Part shown: positions 56,434 to 64,000 of the stretch, in pieces
Layout of the letters: each line of letters starts with the position of its first letter
How positions within the stretch are numbered: the stretch's first letter is position 1
The notes under the pieces: model-generated
Seen by the model: the letters and a program-made list of their open reading frames with translations, nothing else
Database searches by the model: none
Told to the model about the DNA's origin: nothing
Assembly: GCA_030433335.1 (NCBI GenBank)
Contig: JAUILL010000016.1
Coordinates: 20,544-84,543 of the forward strand
DNA length: 64,000 nt
Direction of reading: 5' to 3'
Origin: Alphaproteobacteria bacterium
Lineage (GTDB): Bacteria > Pseudomonadota > Alphaproteobacteria > Rhodobacterales > Rhodobacteraceae
Program-made: the position numbers and the translations under genes

Positions 56434-56675
56434 TGGCCCTCAGCTACAAGACACGCCGCCGCCTTTCCTTGCTGATCCTGCTCTTGGGTCTACCGGGTTA
56501 CGTGGTGGTGGCGGTCACAATCATGAGCACGATCGACCGTCCGCCGCTCTGGCTGGAACTCGCGATCTATATCGCGCTGGGGATCGTCTGGGCTCTGCCT
56601 TTCCGCGCGGTCTTCCGCGGGATTGGGCAGGCGGATCCGGACGCGCCTCCGAAAAAGTTTGACGACGACAAGTGA
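56433..56675 (+). CDS. DUF2842 small membrane protein
   Basis: 80 residues: a basic start ([12 protein letters not shown]), helix LLILLLGLPGYVVVAVTIMS, helix LELAIYIALGIVWALPFRAV and an acidic soluble tail DPDAPPKKFDDDK. This pattern fits the alphaproteobacterial DUF2842 family. It is coupled to purA by a one-base overlap. Function unknown; inner membrane. Confidence 0.85.
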   Translation: MALSYKTRRRLSLLILLLGLPGYVVVAVTIMSTIDRPPLWLELAIYIALGIVWALPFRAVFRGIGQADPDAPPKKFDDDK

Positions 56676-56678
56676 CGT

Positions 56679-56706
56679 AAAGGGGTGCAGAAATGCACCC
56701 TTTTTT
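56679..56706 (+). terminator. intrinsic terminator of purA-DUF2842 with GAAA tetraloop
   Basis: AAAGGGGTGCA (56679-56689) and TGCACCCTTTT (56694-56704) enclose GAAA. The stem runs into T's. Confidence 0.93.
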
Positions 56707-56801
56707 GTTGCGTATCGAATTTATCGACGCGCCGCGTCGCAGAGAGATGACAGAGATTCTTCAGATGGATAGGCTGACCCTATTCATTCAGAGGATTTGA
56801 A

Positions 56802-57203
56802 ATGAAACAGATTCCCCAAAAAGCCCTGACACTCACTCTGGCTCTGGGATTGTCCGGGTGCATCATCATCCCGATCCCGAAAGTCCGGGATACTGCGAAC
56901 TACTGCACCATTGAAAACGCCTACAGTGTTGCCCGAGAAACAGGTGAGGCCCTGCAAGAAGACATCTGCGGCGAGGTGAATGCCCAAGGCCGTGAGATCG
57001 CAACCCTGCGCGGCAAGAAATACTACGAGCTGTCGCGCAAGATCGAGCTCTATCAGGAAATGCTGGACGATCCGCAGTTGGATAGCGTGCTGAAGAACGC
57101 GCCCGAACCGATCCCCAGCCATCTGCTGCGCGAGAAAATCAGCCGTCTGATCGAAGAGCGCAAGCAATATGCGACCCCGCCGGTCGTCATCCCTGCGTCT
57201 TGA
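56802..57203 (+). CDS. hypothetical lipoprotein
   Basis: 133 residues with AGAGGA before the ATG. MKQIPQKALTLTLALGLSGC ends in the lipobox LSGC, so Cys20 should be lipidated. The mature chain is helical and charged (KKYYELSRKIELYQEMLDDP) with two further cysteines (NYCTIE, DICGEV). Terminators lie on both sides, so it is monocistronic. It is probably an outer-membrane-attached protein of unknown role. Confidence 0.8.
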   Translation: MKQIPQKALTLTLALGLSGCIIIPIPKVRDTANYCTIENAYSVARETGEALQEDICGEVNAQGREIATLRGKKYYELSRKIELYQEMLDDPQLDSVLKNAPEPIPSHLLREKISRLIEERKQYATPPVVIPAS

Positions 57204-57226
57204 AGTGAGTAGCATCTGAAAATGAA

Positions 57227-57262
57227 AAAAGGCGGCCCGATGCGAGGCCGCCTTTTGTTTTG
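57227..57262. terminator. terminator between the lipoprotein gene and the repeat-protein gene
   Basis: AAAAGGCGGCC (57227-57237) pairs perfectly with GGCCGCCTTTT (57246-57256). Flanking A and T runs suit both strands. Confidence 0.92.
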
Positions 57263-57278
57263 GTGTCTTAGAAACGCT

Positions 57279-59828
57279 TTATTCGCCGGAGGCCATGGCG
57301 CGCGGCTGATAGCGGATGTTCTCGTTGACCGTGAACCGGCCCCCTTGCAGCTTGGAAATCTTCTCCTCGCGCAAAAGTTGACCAAAGGCACGCAGGGCGT
57401 CCTCTCGGCTTAGACCATCTTCCATCACCGATTTCAGCAGGGTCATGACCTGCGGACGGGTGAAAGGATCTCGGCCCTGAACGCATGCCGTGTAGGCGGC
57501 AGCGGCCTCGAGCAGATCGGGCAGGCGGGTCGCGCCTTTCTCTTCTGCATAAGCCGCAAAGTTCGGACGATCCCGGCGAGCTTCCTCTGTTCCGCTCGAC
57601 ACGCGGCGGGGACGGACGGGCATCTTGGAGGCATCCACACGCTGCTCTTCCACAAGACGCAAAGGCGCTTCGGTGGGGCGGGGACGTTCGGCGCGCTGGG
57701 TTTCCGTGGCTTGGGGGCGACGGGGGCGGATGATCTCTTTGGTTTCCGGGATGGGCTCTGGGTTGATCGCGGCGGGAACGACCTCTTCTTCGGGCTCTTC
57801 ACGTTTGCGCAGGACCCGACCTTTTTCCGCACGGGTTGCGGCAACGGCCGCTTTCAGATGCGCGAGGGCGGTGCGGCGGCGATTGCTTTCCGGCGCGTCC
57901 ATTTCGGTTTTGGCTTTTTCCAGAAGGCGCGCGGCGGCATCCTCGCTCGAGTCGGCCTGCTCCAGAAGTTCGCGGCCAGCCGGACGCTCTTCGCGCGCGG
58001 CGATCGGTGCTTCGTCCTGGTCCGCTTCGACGATCTCCTCTGCTTCTGCGGTGTCATCAGCCTCGATGATCGCTTCCGCTTCGGGCGCCATTTCGGCTTC
58101 GACTTCCGCCAGAGCACGCATGAGATCGGCTTCGTCTTCGTCGCTCAGGCTGGTTTGCGGATGCGCGTCTTCCTCTGTGGACTGCTGGTCTTCAGTTTCT
58201 TCAGCGAGTTCCTTTGCCATTTCCGAGCGCTTCAGTCGCAGGACGCGGACGCGGCGCGGGCGGCTCTCTTCTTCTTCATCCGAACCGGTTGTTTCTCCTG
58301 CAACGTCCGCAGTCTCGTCTTGACCTTCGGCAATCGCGGCGAATTCTTCTGCTTCTGCTTCTGCTTCTGCTTCTGCTTCTGCTTCTGCTTCTGCTTCTGC
58401 TTCTGCTTCGGCGATTTCAGCCTCAGCGGTCTCTTCTTCGTCCGAAGCAAGCTCTTCAGAAATCAGGTCGGACAGGTCGAGGGCGTCCTCTGCAGTCTCT
58501 TCTTCAGCTTCGGCAACTGCGTCGGTCGCGGTAGCCTCGTCTTCGTCGTGGGTCAGGTTTCCCAAGACACTCGCGATACGAAGCGCGTCTTCGTCCTCTG
58601 CTTCTTCTTGCGTTTCGTCCGAAGCGATGATGACTTCCTCAGCCTCAGCCTCAGCCTCAGCCTCAGCCTCAGCCTCAGCCTCAGCCTCAGCCTCAGCCTC
58701 AGCCTCAGCCTCAGCCTCAGCCTCAGCCTCAGCCTCAGCCTCAGCCTCAGCCTCAGCCTCAGCGCGTGCTGCGGCTTCGGCGGCTGCAATCCGTTCCAGA
58801 TCAAACACAGGCGACAGAGCGGTGGCGCGCTTGGCTTCTGCCTCTAGCTCGACGACTTCTTCGGCGAAATCTTCAGAAGCAACATCGCCGATCACATCTT
58901 CAGCGACTTCGGTTTCTGCGACGGTTGCTTCGGTCTCTTCTTCAATATCGTTCTCAGCTGCGACTTCGGCAGGAGCAGCAACGCTCGCTTCGTCTTCAGC
59001 GACTTCATCAGTCACATCGGCTTCTACGTCGTCACCGAGCGCTTCTGTTCCTTGGTCTTCGGGCTCTGCCGCGAGTATATTCTCTTCGTACTCATCCTCG
59101 GCATCGGCCTCGGCGGTCAGGTCGAAGGCTTCCTCTTCGGGCTCTTCGACACGAATGGTCTCTTCGTGGTCGGATTCGACGTTCTGAGCGTAGATTTCTT
59201 CTTCGGGCGACTCGGTGACAAGCGCAACGTGCATCGGGGCGTCTGCACCGAGGTTCTCGTTGGTGTCCTCTAGATCGCTCGCAACCTCGTTGTTCATGAG
59301 AGCGCGGATGCGGCGCAACTTGGCGGCAACGCCAGCAGCATCGGCAGCCTCTGCGGCACGGCGACTCTGATCCGGGGTCGGAACCGGCGCGGCGGCGGGA
59401 ATGGCCGCAGCACGGGGATATTTGCGAGCAGTCTTCGCATGCTTGGGCGGAACAGGGGCAGGAGCAGCTGCCACCTCGGGTTCAGCTTCGGCTTGCGCGA
59501 CAGGCGCCGGCTCGGGCGCAGCCTGAGGGGCCGGCGCTGGTGTGGCCTGAGGAGTCGGCGCTGCCAGTTGCGCTTCTGTTGCATGAAGAACAATTCCGCC
59601 ACGTTCCGTGCGGGCCTCGACGCGGCGCGCGATCTCGCGTTCCGCAATCCGGGCCAGCATCTCCGCATCGGGGGTCGGGGGCTCTGCGCCGAAATACCGG
59701 TCCTCTGCGGCGAGATCCCGGAAATACTCGGCAATTGCCTTCATCGTGTCGAAAGACTCCTCGAACCCCTCTAGGGTGCAAGAAAACGTCCCATATGACA
59801 CGGTGAGAATTTTGTTGTTGCCTACCAT
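57279..59828 (-). CDS. large acidic Ala/Glu-repeat protein, mostly disordered
   Basis: 849 residues from MVGNNKILTVSYGTFSCTLE; a start at 59870 would add 14. A folded-looking N-terminus (to about 90, EGFEESFDTMKAIAEYFRDL) and a compact C-terminus (last 90 residues, RPNFAAYAEEKGATRLPDLL to YQPRAMASGE) flank some 650 residues of low-complexity Glu/Ala/Asp. Two pure (Ala-Glu)n tracts are encoded by different hexanucleotide repeats (58637-58762 and 58351-58404). No signal peptide, so cytoplasmic. No function is known to me; scaffolding or DNA-mimic-like charge are only guesses. Tract length is likely to vary in frame. Confidence 0.88.
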   Translation of the reverse strand: MVGNNKILTVSYGTFSCTLEGFEESFDTMKAIAEYFRDLAAEDRYFGAEPPTPDAEMLARIAEREIARRVEARTERGGIVLHATEAQLAAPTPQATPAPAPQAAPEPAPVAQAEAEPEVAAAPAPVPPKHAKTARKYPRAAAIPAAAPVPTPDQSRRAAEAADAAGVAAKLRRIRALMNNEVASDLEDTNENLGADAPMHVALVTESPEEEIYAQNVESDHEETIRVEEPEEEAFDLTAEADAEDEYEENILAAEPEDQGTEALGDDVEADVTDEVAEDEASVAAPAEVAAENDIEEETEATVAETEVAEDVIGDVASEDFAEEVVELEAEAKRATALSPVFDLERIAAAEAAARAEAEAEAEAEAEAEAEAEAEAEAEAEAEAEAEAEAEAEAEAEEVIIASDETQEEAEDEDALRIASVLGNLTHDEDEATATDAVAEAEEETAEDALDLSDLISEELASDEEETAEAEIAEAEAEAEAEAEAEAEAEAEAEEFAAIAEGQDETADVAGETTGSDEEEESRPRRVRVLRLKRSEMAKELAEETEDQQSTEEDAHPQTSLSDEDEADLMRALAEVEAEMAPEAEAIIEADDTAEAEEIVEADQDEAPIAAREERPAGRELLEQADSSEDAAARLLEKAKTEMDAPESNRRRTALAHLKAAVAATRAEKGRVLRKREEPEEEVVPAAINPEPIPETKEIIRPRRPQATETQRAERPRPTEAPLRLVEEQRVDASKMPVRPRRVSSGTEEARRDRPNFAAYAEEKGATRLPDLLEAAAAYTACVQGRDPFTRPQVMTLLKSVMEDGLSREDALRAFGQLLREEKISKLQGGRFTVNENIRYQPRAMASGE
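58351..58404. repeat. hexanucleotide tract GCTTCT x 9
   Basis: Nine perfect units, with an imperfect tenth GCTTCG after them. On the coding (minus) strand it reads AGAAGC and gives alternating Glu (GAA) and Ala (GCA). Confidence 0.97.
58637..58762. repeat. hexanucleotide tract CCTCAG x 21
   Basis: 126 bases, 21 perfect units without a single interruption. On the coding strand it gives alternating Glu (GAG) and Ala (GCT). Confidence 0.98.
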
Positions 59829-59967
59829 CTCTCGCTCGCTTCCTTTCGTTAGCAGAACTGTGAATACCACTTACAAAGTTGGGAAACGGATCAAAACAAA
59901 GGTCATTGCAGTATAAATCCGTGGCTCAAATGTGGCGAGTTTCCAAAAAAGATACATAAAGGTAATT

Positions 59968-60645
59968 ATGCCAGTAATTGTACACTCTGACGAGCCAATA
60001 GCTCTGATTGGCGGGGGGCGCGTCGCGACTCAGGACGTAGCGTGGGCGCGAAAGCACTGTGAACTTCTGGTTGCTGCAGATGGCGGTGCCGACCGTGCAC
60101 TCGAATTAGGGTGGGTCCCGGAAACAATCATCGGTGATTTTGATTCGATTTCCGCCAAAGCACAGGCATCTGTCAGTCCAGACAGGCTATTTCCAATATC
60201 AGAACAAGATAGCACGGATTTCGACAAATGCCTGCGAAACATTGAGGCGCCGCTGATTCTGGGCCTTGGTTTCACCGGTCGGCGGATTGATCACACGTTA
60301 GCGGCGTTTTCTACGCTGAGTGTTCGCGCGGAGAGAAGGTGTGTGCTCTTGTCCGAAGAAGAGGTGATTTTCCTCGCACCGCCGAGAATGACGCTCGATT
60401 TGCCCGAGGGCTGTGCGTTCTCCCTCTATCCGCTGGGGCTGGTCGAGGGGCGTTCAGAGGGCTTGGTCTGGCCGATTGACGGCATTCCAATGCAACCCGA
60501 TGGCAGGGTGGGCACGTCAAACCGCGTGAATGAAACGGGGAAGGTCGCTTTGTCAGTCGATGCGCCGAAGATGCTGGTGATCATCCCGCGCGAGCATGCC
60601 GATCACGTAGTGAAGAGCCTTCGGGCCTGTCCCACATGGGGATAA
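59968..60645 (+). CDS. thiN: thiamine pyrophosphokinase
   Basis: 225 residues from MPVIVHSDEP with AAAGG upstream; a GTG-started longer frame (59932) is unlikely. The TPK signature is clear: LLVAADGGADRALELGWVPE, IIGDFDSIS, SEQDSTDFDKCLRNIE and the later NRVNETGKVALSVD thiamine-binding end. It converts thiamine to thiamine diphosphate with ATP, so the cell can use salvaged thiamine. It is divergent from the repeat-protein gene. Confidence 0.92.
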   Translation: MPVIVHSDEPIALIGGGRVATQDVAWARKHCELLVAADGGADRALELGWVPETIIGDFDSISAKAQASVSPDRLFPISEQDSTDFDKCLRNIEAPLILGLGFTGRRIDHTLAAFSTLSVRAERRCVLLSEEEVIFLAPPRMTLDLPEGCAFSLYPLGLVEGRSEGLVWPIDGIPMQPDGRVGTSNRVNETGKVALSVDAPKMLVIIPREHADHVVKSLRACPTWG

Positions 60646-60648
60646 AGA

Positions 60649-61566
60649 TCACCGCGGAGGAGTCGGCTTGTTCAATTTTTGGTCCCGCGCACGTTCGCGT
60701 GCGAAGACGTAGAGGCCCGAGCCAACGATAATGGCGATACCCAGCCATGTCAGGCCGTTTGGTAATTCCTCAAAGACGAAATAGCCAACAGCGGTGGCGG
60801 ACACGATTTCCAGATATTGGAGCGGCGCGAGTGTCGCGGCGGGGGCATGGCGCAAGGCAAAGGTGATCGAGATGTGCGAGATGGTTGCCATCACCCCCAC
60901 ACCCAGCAGCGTCCAGATCGCGAGGCCTTCGGGCCAAACGGGGTCCAGCGCTGTAATCCCGCTTCCGTCGTAGAACCATAAAACGGGAACAATCAGGATC
61001 GACGCCGCCACGGCGGTGTGCAGCTGTGTGGTGACCGGATGCAGCTTCTGCGACATCATGCGAGTCAGGATCATATAGCTTGCAAAGCAAACTGCGGTGC
61101 CTAAGGGGAACAGCGCAACTGGCCCGACATTGCTGAAACTGGGTTGGATAATCAGCAACGCGCCACCAAAGCCGACAAGACATGCCATGATCCGGCGCAT
61201 CCCGACCTCTTCCTTCAGGAACAGGGCCCCGAGGATCGTCAGAACAAAGGGTTCGACAAAGAAAATCGCGATGGCGCTGGCCAAGGGCATTTCACGGATT
61301 GCGGTAAAGAAGAGCCAGGTCGCCAGCAGCAAAGACGCGGCGCGCACGAAGTGCAGGCCCAAGGACCTCCGATCCGGCAGGGCGAAGTTGCCCATGAACA
61401 AGGCGAGCGGCGCCAAGAACACGATCTGCAGCACGAACCGCGCGGTGATGATCTCTGCAGCGGGGACTTCGGCGGGGGTCGCCTTGGCAAAAGCATCCAT
61501 CAGGGGCGCCAAAAGGCAGAACCCCACCATGTAAAAAATGCCAAGGAGCGTGCGGTCGTTCGTCAA
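60649..61566 (-). CDS. EamA-family (DMT) transporter, TTG start
   Basis: 305 residues from TTG, 7 bases after the sdaA stop; the next ATG would remove most of helix 1. Two EamA repeats of five helices are seen, starting LLGIFYMVGFCLLAPLMDAF and VGPVALFPLGTAVCFASYMI, with the typical end GLTWLGIAIIVGSGLYVFAR. Transport of amino acids or metabolites is likely. Cotranscription with L-serine dehydratase hints at serine, pyruvate or related substrate export. Confidence 0.87.
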   Translation of the reverse strand: MTNDRTLLGIFYMVGFCLLAPLMDAFAKATPAEVPAAEIITARFVLQIVFLAPLALFMGNFALPDRRSLGLHFVRAASLLLATWLFFTAIREMPLASAIAIFFVEPFVLTILGALFLKEEVGMRRIMACLVGFGGALLIIQPSFSNVGPVALFPLGTAVCFASYMILTRMMSQKLHPVTTQLHTAVAASILIVPVLWFYDGSGITALDPVWPEGLAIWTLLGVGVMATISHISITFALRHAPAATLAPLQYLEIVSATAVGYFVFEELPNGLTWLGIAIIVGSGLYVFARERARDQKLNKPTPPR

Positions 61567-61573
61567 ATGGGTC

Positions 61574-62947
61574 TCAGCAGTTCGGGATATTCACGGCGAG
61601 CCCCCCAAGAGAGGTCTCTTTGTATTTCTCGCTCATGTCATGGCCGGTTTGGCGCATCGTTTCAATACACGCATCCAGTGGGACCAAATGTTTACCATCC
61701 CCGCGCAATGACAGGCTGGCCGCACTGACGGCCTTGATCGCACCAAGGCCATTGCGTTCGATGCAAGGTACCTGCACCAACCCTTTGACCGGATCGCAGG
61801 TCATGCCGAGGTGATGCTCCAGCGCGATCTCTGCGGCGTTCTCGATCTGCTCGGTTGTGCCGCCCATCACAGCACAGAGGCCCGCTGCGGCCATAGCGCT
61901 GGCGCTGCCCACTTCGGCCTGACAGCCGGCTTCGGCACCACTGATGCTGGCGTTGAACTTCACCAGACCGCCAATCGCGGCGGCTGTCAGCAGAAACTCG
62001 GGAATGCGGGTGCGGGTCGCGCCGGGCACATGGTCCAGCCAATAGCGGATGGTCGCAGGCAACACACCTGCCGCGCCATTTGTCGGCGCGGTCACCACCT
62101 GACCGCCCGCCGCGTTCTCTTCGTTCACGGCCATGGCGTAGGTGCTCATCCAGTCGTTGATCGTATGTGGCGCGGTCAGGTTCATCCCGCGCTCGGCCAT
62201 CAAAGCTTTGTAGATCCCCGCCGCGCGGCGACGCACATTGAGACCGCCGGGCAAGATGCCCTCATTCTCAAGTCCTCGGTTGATGCAGCCATCCATCACC
62301 TGCCACAGCGCGTCCAGCCCGCGATCCACCTCGGCGTGGGTGCGGCGGGTCAACTCGTTGGCCTTTTTCATCTCGGCGATCGTCTTGCCGGATGTCGCGG
62401 CCATCTCCAGCATCTCAACGGCGGACTTGAAGGGATAGGGGACCGGTGCGCCTTCATCCTTATCCGCGCCATGCTCCAACTCATCCGCGGTCAGGACAAA
62501 GCCGCCACCGATCGAATAGTAGGTCTCTTGCAGGATCACGTCGCCTTGTTTGTCGGTCGCCATGAGGATCATGCCATTGGCGTGGCCGGGTAGGTTAGGG
62601 CCGTAGTCAAACTTCAGATCGTCTTTGGGGGCGAAGACCAGTTCGGGGAGGTTGGGTGGGTTGATCCGACCTGTTGCTTCGATCTCTGCCATGACCTTTG
62701 CGGCGCGCTCGGCATCGAATTCGGCCGGAGTGAACCCAGCGAGGCCCAAAATCGTCGCCCGATCCGTGTGGTGCCCGACCCCGGTAAAGGCCAACGATCC
62801 ATGAAGTGACGCCTTGAGCCCATGCGCAGTAAACGGCGCAGCCCGTAGCAATTCCAAGAACCGTCCGGCTGCCACCATGGGGCCCATCGTGTGGGAGGAC
62901 GAGGGGCCAACCCCGATCTTGAAGACATCAAAGACCGAAATAAACAT
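61574..62947 (-). CDS. sdaA: L-serine ammonia-lyase (single-chain, Fe-S)
   Basis: 457 residues from MFISVFDVFKIGVGPSSSHT, the standard family start, with GGAG upstream; an open frame extends 34 codons further. The beta-type domain starts the chain. The alpha domain carries cluster-type cysteines in CAVMGGTTEQ, GMTCDPVKG and VPCIERNG. It deaminates serine to pyruvate and ammonia. It is upstream of the DMT transporter in a probable two-gene operon. Confidence 0.94.
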   Translation of the reverse strand: MFISVFDVFKIGVGPSSSHTMGPMVAAGRFLELLRAAPFTAHGLKASLHGSLAFTGVGHHTDRATILGLAGFTPAEFDAERAAKVMAEIEATGRINPPNLPELVFAPKDDLKFDYGPNLPGHANGMILMATDKQGDVILQETYYSIGGGFVLTADELEHGADKDEGAPVPYPFKSAVEMLEMAATSGKTIAEMKKANELTRRTHAEVDRGLDALWQVMDGCINRGLENEGILPGGLNVRRRAAGIYKALMAERGMNLTAPHTINDWMSTYAMAVNEENAAGGQVVTAPTNGAAGVLPATIRYWLDHVPGATRTRIPEFLLTAAAIGGLVKFNASISGAEAGCQAEVGSASAMAAAGLCAVMGGTTEQIENAAEIALEHHLGMTCDPVKGLVQVPCIERNGLGAIKAVSAASLSLRGDGKHLVPLDACIETMRQTGHDMSEKYKETSLGGLAVNIPNC

Positions 62948-63110
62948 GCATACTCCAATCGGGCAAATCGTGCAGTCCTGACTCAGCATGACCCAGCCCG
63001 CCGCCGCAAACCGCTCCAAATACGACCGTCCCCAGTGGGATGGCGTCACAGCCGCTTAACGCGCGTCTGGCCAGTCGAAAATCTACCTTTCGGCAAGTCC
63101 GCATTTGTGA
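62948..63110 (-). promoter_or_regulatory. possible structured sdaA leader
   Basis: The minus-strand leader contains compact complementarities (CCATCCCACTGGGGACGG folding on itself, CTGGCCAG, ACGCGCGT), with GAGTCAGGACT close to the gene. It does not match glycine or cobalamin riboswitch consensus that I know. It may be a promoter plus cis-regulatory RNA. Confidence 0.25.
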
Positions 63111-63138
63111 CGTTCGGGAGATAATTGCACGGATTGCG

Positions 63139-63160
63139 CTTCTTTTTGCAAAAAATACTC
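63139..63160 (-). repeat. intergenic GAGTATTT repeat, copy 8 (inverted)
   Basis: On the minus strand GAGTATTTTTTGCAAAAAGA plus AG. It lies in the 396-base divergent region between sdaA and rpiA, which has no gene that I can support. Confidence 0.7.
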
Positions 63161-63240
63161 ACGGGTCTACGGCGGCCACAAGCACGCGGCGCGATCAGAG
63201 AAAAGCCCTCGCGATGCCCTATCTCTTGGAAAAGGCGACT

Positions 63241-63255
63241 GAAACACGGTGTTTC
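63241..63255. promoter_or_regulatory. GAAACACGGTGTTTC palindrome upstream of rpiA
   Basis: A 7-bp perfect inverted repeat with one central base, about 90 bases before rpiA and upstream of a CTATAAG box (63311-63317) that could be the -10. Candidate operator. Confidence 0.4.
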
Positions 63256-63343
63256 TTCAGGAAACCCGGCGGAAATCGCCGTTCACTCTCGCGTGATTAG
63301 CGGAACCATTCTATAAGCAGGACAAACAGTATGGAGTCTGTCG

Positions 63344-63880
63344 ATGACCGGAGAACTTTCGCCTATTGATAAGGCAAAATTCGTCGCGGCCAAACGAGCG
63401 GTTGAGTTTGTAGAAGATGGTATGCGTGTAGGGCTCGGAACCGGCAGTACGGCAGCCTGGATGGTGCGTTGTCTTGGTGAATTGGTCCGAGAGCACGGCC
63501 TTCGGGTGACGGGCATTCCCACATCGACACGTACCGCCGAATTGGCCCGAAATGTCGGGATCAAAGTCGTCTCGCTGGACGAGGCGAAATGGCTCGACCT
63601 GACCATCGATGGCGCGGATGAATTCGACGGCGATCTGAACCTGATCAAAGGGGGCGGCGGCGCTCTTCTGCAGGAAAAGATTGTGGCGACCGCCAGCGAC
63701 CAGATGGTCGTGATCGCGGACGCGGCCAAGGGCGTGGATACGCTTGGTTCGTTCCCTCTGCCGGTCGAGGTCATCCCCTTTGGCTGGCAGACCAGCAAAG
63801 CCCTGATCGAAGAGATGGTCGCGAGCCTGGATGTGATGGGCAGTCAGACCGCGCTACGTATGAATGGCGACACGCCCTAG
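63344..63880 (+). pseudogene. rpiA: ribose-5-phosphate isomerase A, truncated by an insertion sequence
   Basis: 178 codons with GGAG 7 bases before the ATG; the family is about 220-265 residues. GLGTGST (30-36), DGADEFDGD (89-97) and KGGGGALLQEK (102-112), the phosphate and catalytic loops, are intact. Translation stops right after RMNGDTP at a TAG created by the junction with IS-like sequence beginning at 63880. The missing C-terminal part forms the last strands and oligomer contacts, so activity is doubtful. Another isomerase (RpiB or a second RpiA) would be needed. Confidence 0.85.
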
Positions 63881-64000
63881 GGTCAGGATTCATAACCAGA
63901 ACATGACGACTGCCGCTAATGCGCATGCTGACAGGAAGACCTTCGGACACCTGTCGTAGCGTGTTGCGACCCGCCGCCAATCCTTGAGGCGAGCGAAACT
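63880..64000 (-). mobile_element. IS5-family insertion sequence, right end partial
   Basis: Sequence changes character after CCCTAG. The terminal GGGTCAGGATTCATAACCAG looks like an IS inverted repeat, and a transposase C-terminus runs inward from it. CTAG or TA at the junction fits the short target duplications of the IS427 group. The other end is outside the window. Confidence 0.78.
63890..64000 (-). CDS. IS5-family transposase, C-terminal 36 residues
   Basis: The minus-strand frame reads SFARLKDWRRVATRYDRCPK, then VFLSACALAAVVMFWL and stop. The RLKDWRRVATRYD pattern with a final hydrophobic helix ending in FWL is the familiar end of DDE transposases of the IS5/IS427 type. The catalytic Asp/Asp/Glu lie outside the window. 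The stop codon is 10 bases inside the element's end, as usual for such compact ISs. Confidence 0.85.
   Translation of the reverse strand, partial: SFARLKDWRRVATRYDRCPKVFLSACALAAVVMFWL

Noticed and set aside
58351..58762. Regular repeats resembling a CRISPR or satellite array
   Set aside because: Units are 6 bases without spacers and lie in frame inside a coding region.
62948..63110. Cobalamin or glycine riboswitch before sdaA
   Set aside because: Fragments such as GAGTCAGGA and CCCACTGG are suggestive, but the ordered conserved blocks of either class are missing.
63040..63300. Short frames between sdaA and rpiA
   Set aside because: They cross a dispersed repeat and the promoter region; no ribosome sites or family resemblance.

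Overview
The window reads as chromosome of an alphaproteobacterium of the Rhodobacteraceae (Roseobacter group). I base this on protein sequences and gene order, not on a database search: pccB/pccA/methylmalonyl-CoA mutase with small family-specific ORFs between them, hdaA next to an AI-2E exporter gene, proS before lolCD, pyrG-secG opposite purA-DUF2842, and the phaZ / phaC-phaP-phaR cluster. Base composition is GC-rich with a strong GC3 bias, which creates very long antisense open frames over many genes. I recognise no rRNA, tRNA, CRISPR array or prophage.

Layout. 1-7.4 kb: propionate / branched-chain carbon entry (end of pccB, pccA, single-chain methylmalonyl-CoA mutase), interspersed with small secreted or lipoprotein ORFs and a 200-nt structured, apparently noncoding stretch (1952-2150). 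7.4-14.7 kb: acetyltransferase, TerB/J-domain protein, then ppk-ppx (polyphosphate), hdaA (replication control) and an AI-2E-type membrane protein. 14.8-22.4 kb: proS, lolC-lolD, a possible sRNA, an AT-richer XRE/membrane-protein cassette and parE. 22.5-31.4 kb: ppk2, a MATE exporter, an aspartate-type aminotransferase, a regulator coupled to sdhE, a MarR/LdtR-like regulator, gloA, thyA-folA and a cold-shock gene. 31.5-36.6 kb: ArsC-like protein, thrS, an MFS transporter and a hydrolase. 36.6-42 kb: polyhydroxyalkanoate storage (phaZ divergent from phaC-phaP-phaR, then a LysR regulator), with paired TGC-rich operators. 42-51.6 kb: a long minus-strand run with a polar amino-acid type ABC importer, two glutamine-synthetase-like ligases, a class-I amidotransferase, an FAD amine oxidase and a DegT-type aminotransferase; this looks like uptake and gamma-glutamyl-type catabolism of an amine or polyamine. 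51.6-60 kb: tandem TerB proteins, pyrG, secG, purA and a very large acidic Ala/Glu-repeat protein. 60-64 kb: thiamine pyrophosphokinase, a DMT exporter, L-serine dehydratase, and an rpiA gene cut off after 178 codons by an IS5-family element that runs off the right edge.

Working together: carbon entering through propionyl-CoA or C4 units can be stored as PHA, and phosphate as polyphosphate (PPK1, PPK2 and PPX all lie here). Two operator-like palindromes suggest that the ABC importer and the amine catabolic genes share a regulator. The most unexpected items are the rpiA disruption, the two candidate structured RNAs, an intergenic repeat family with eight copies (GAGTATTTTTGGCAAAAAGA and relatives), and two separate hexanucleotide tracts encoding the same (Ala-Glu)n peptide.
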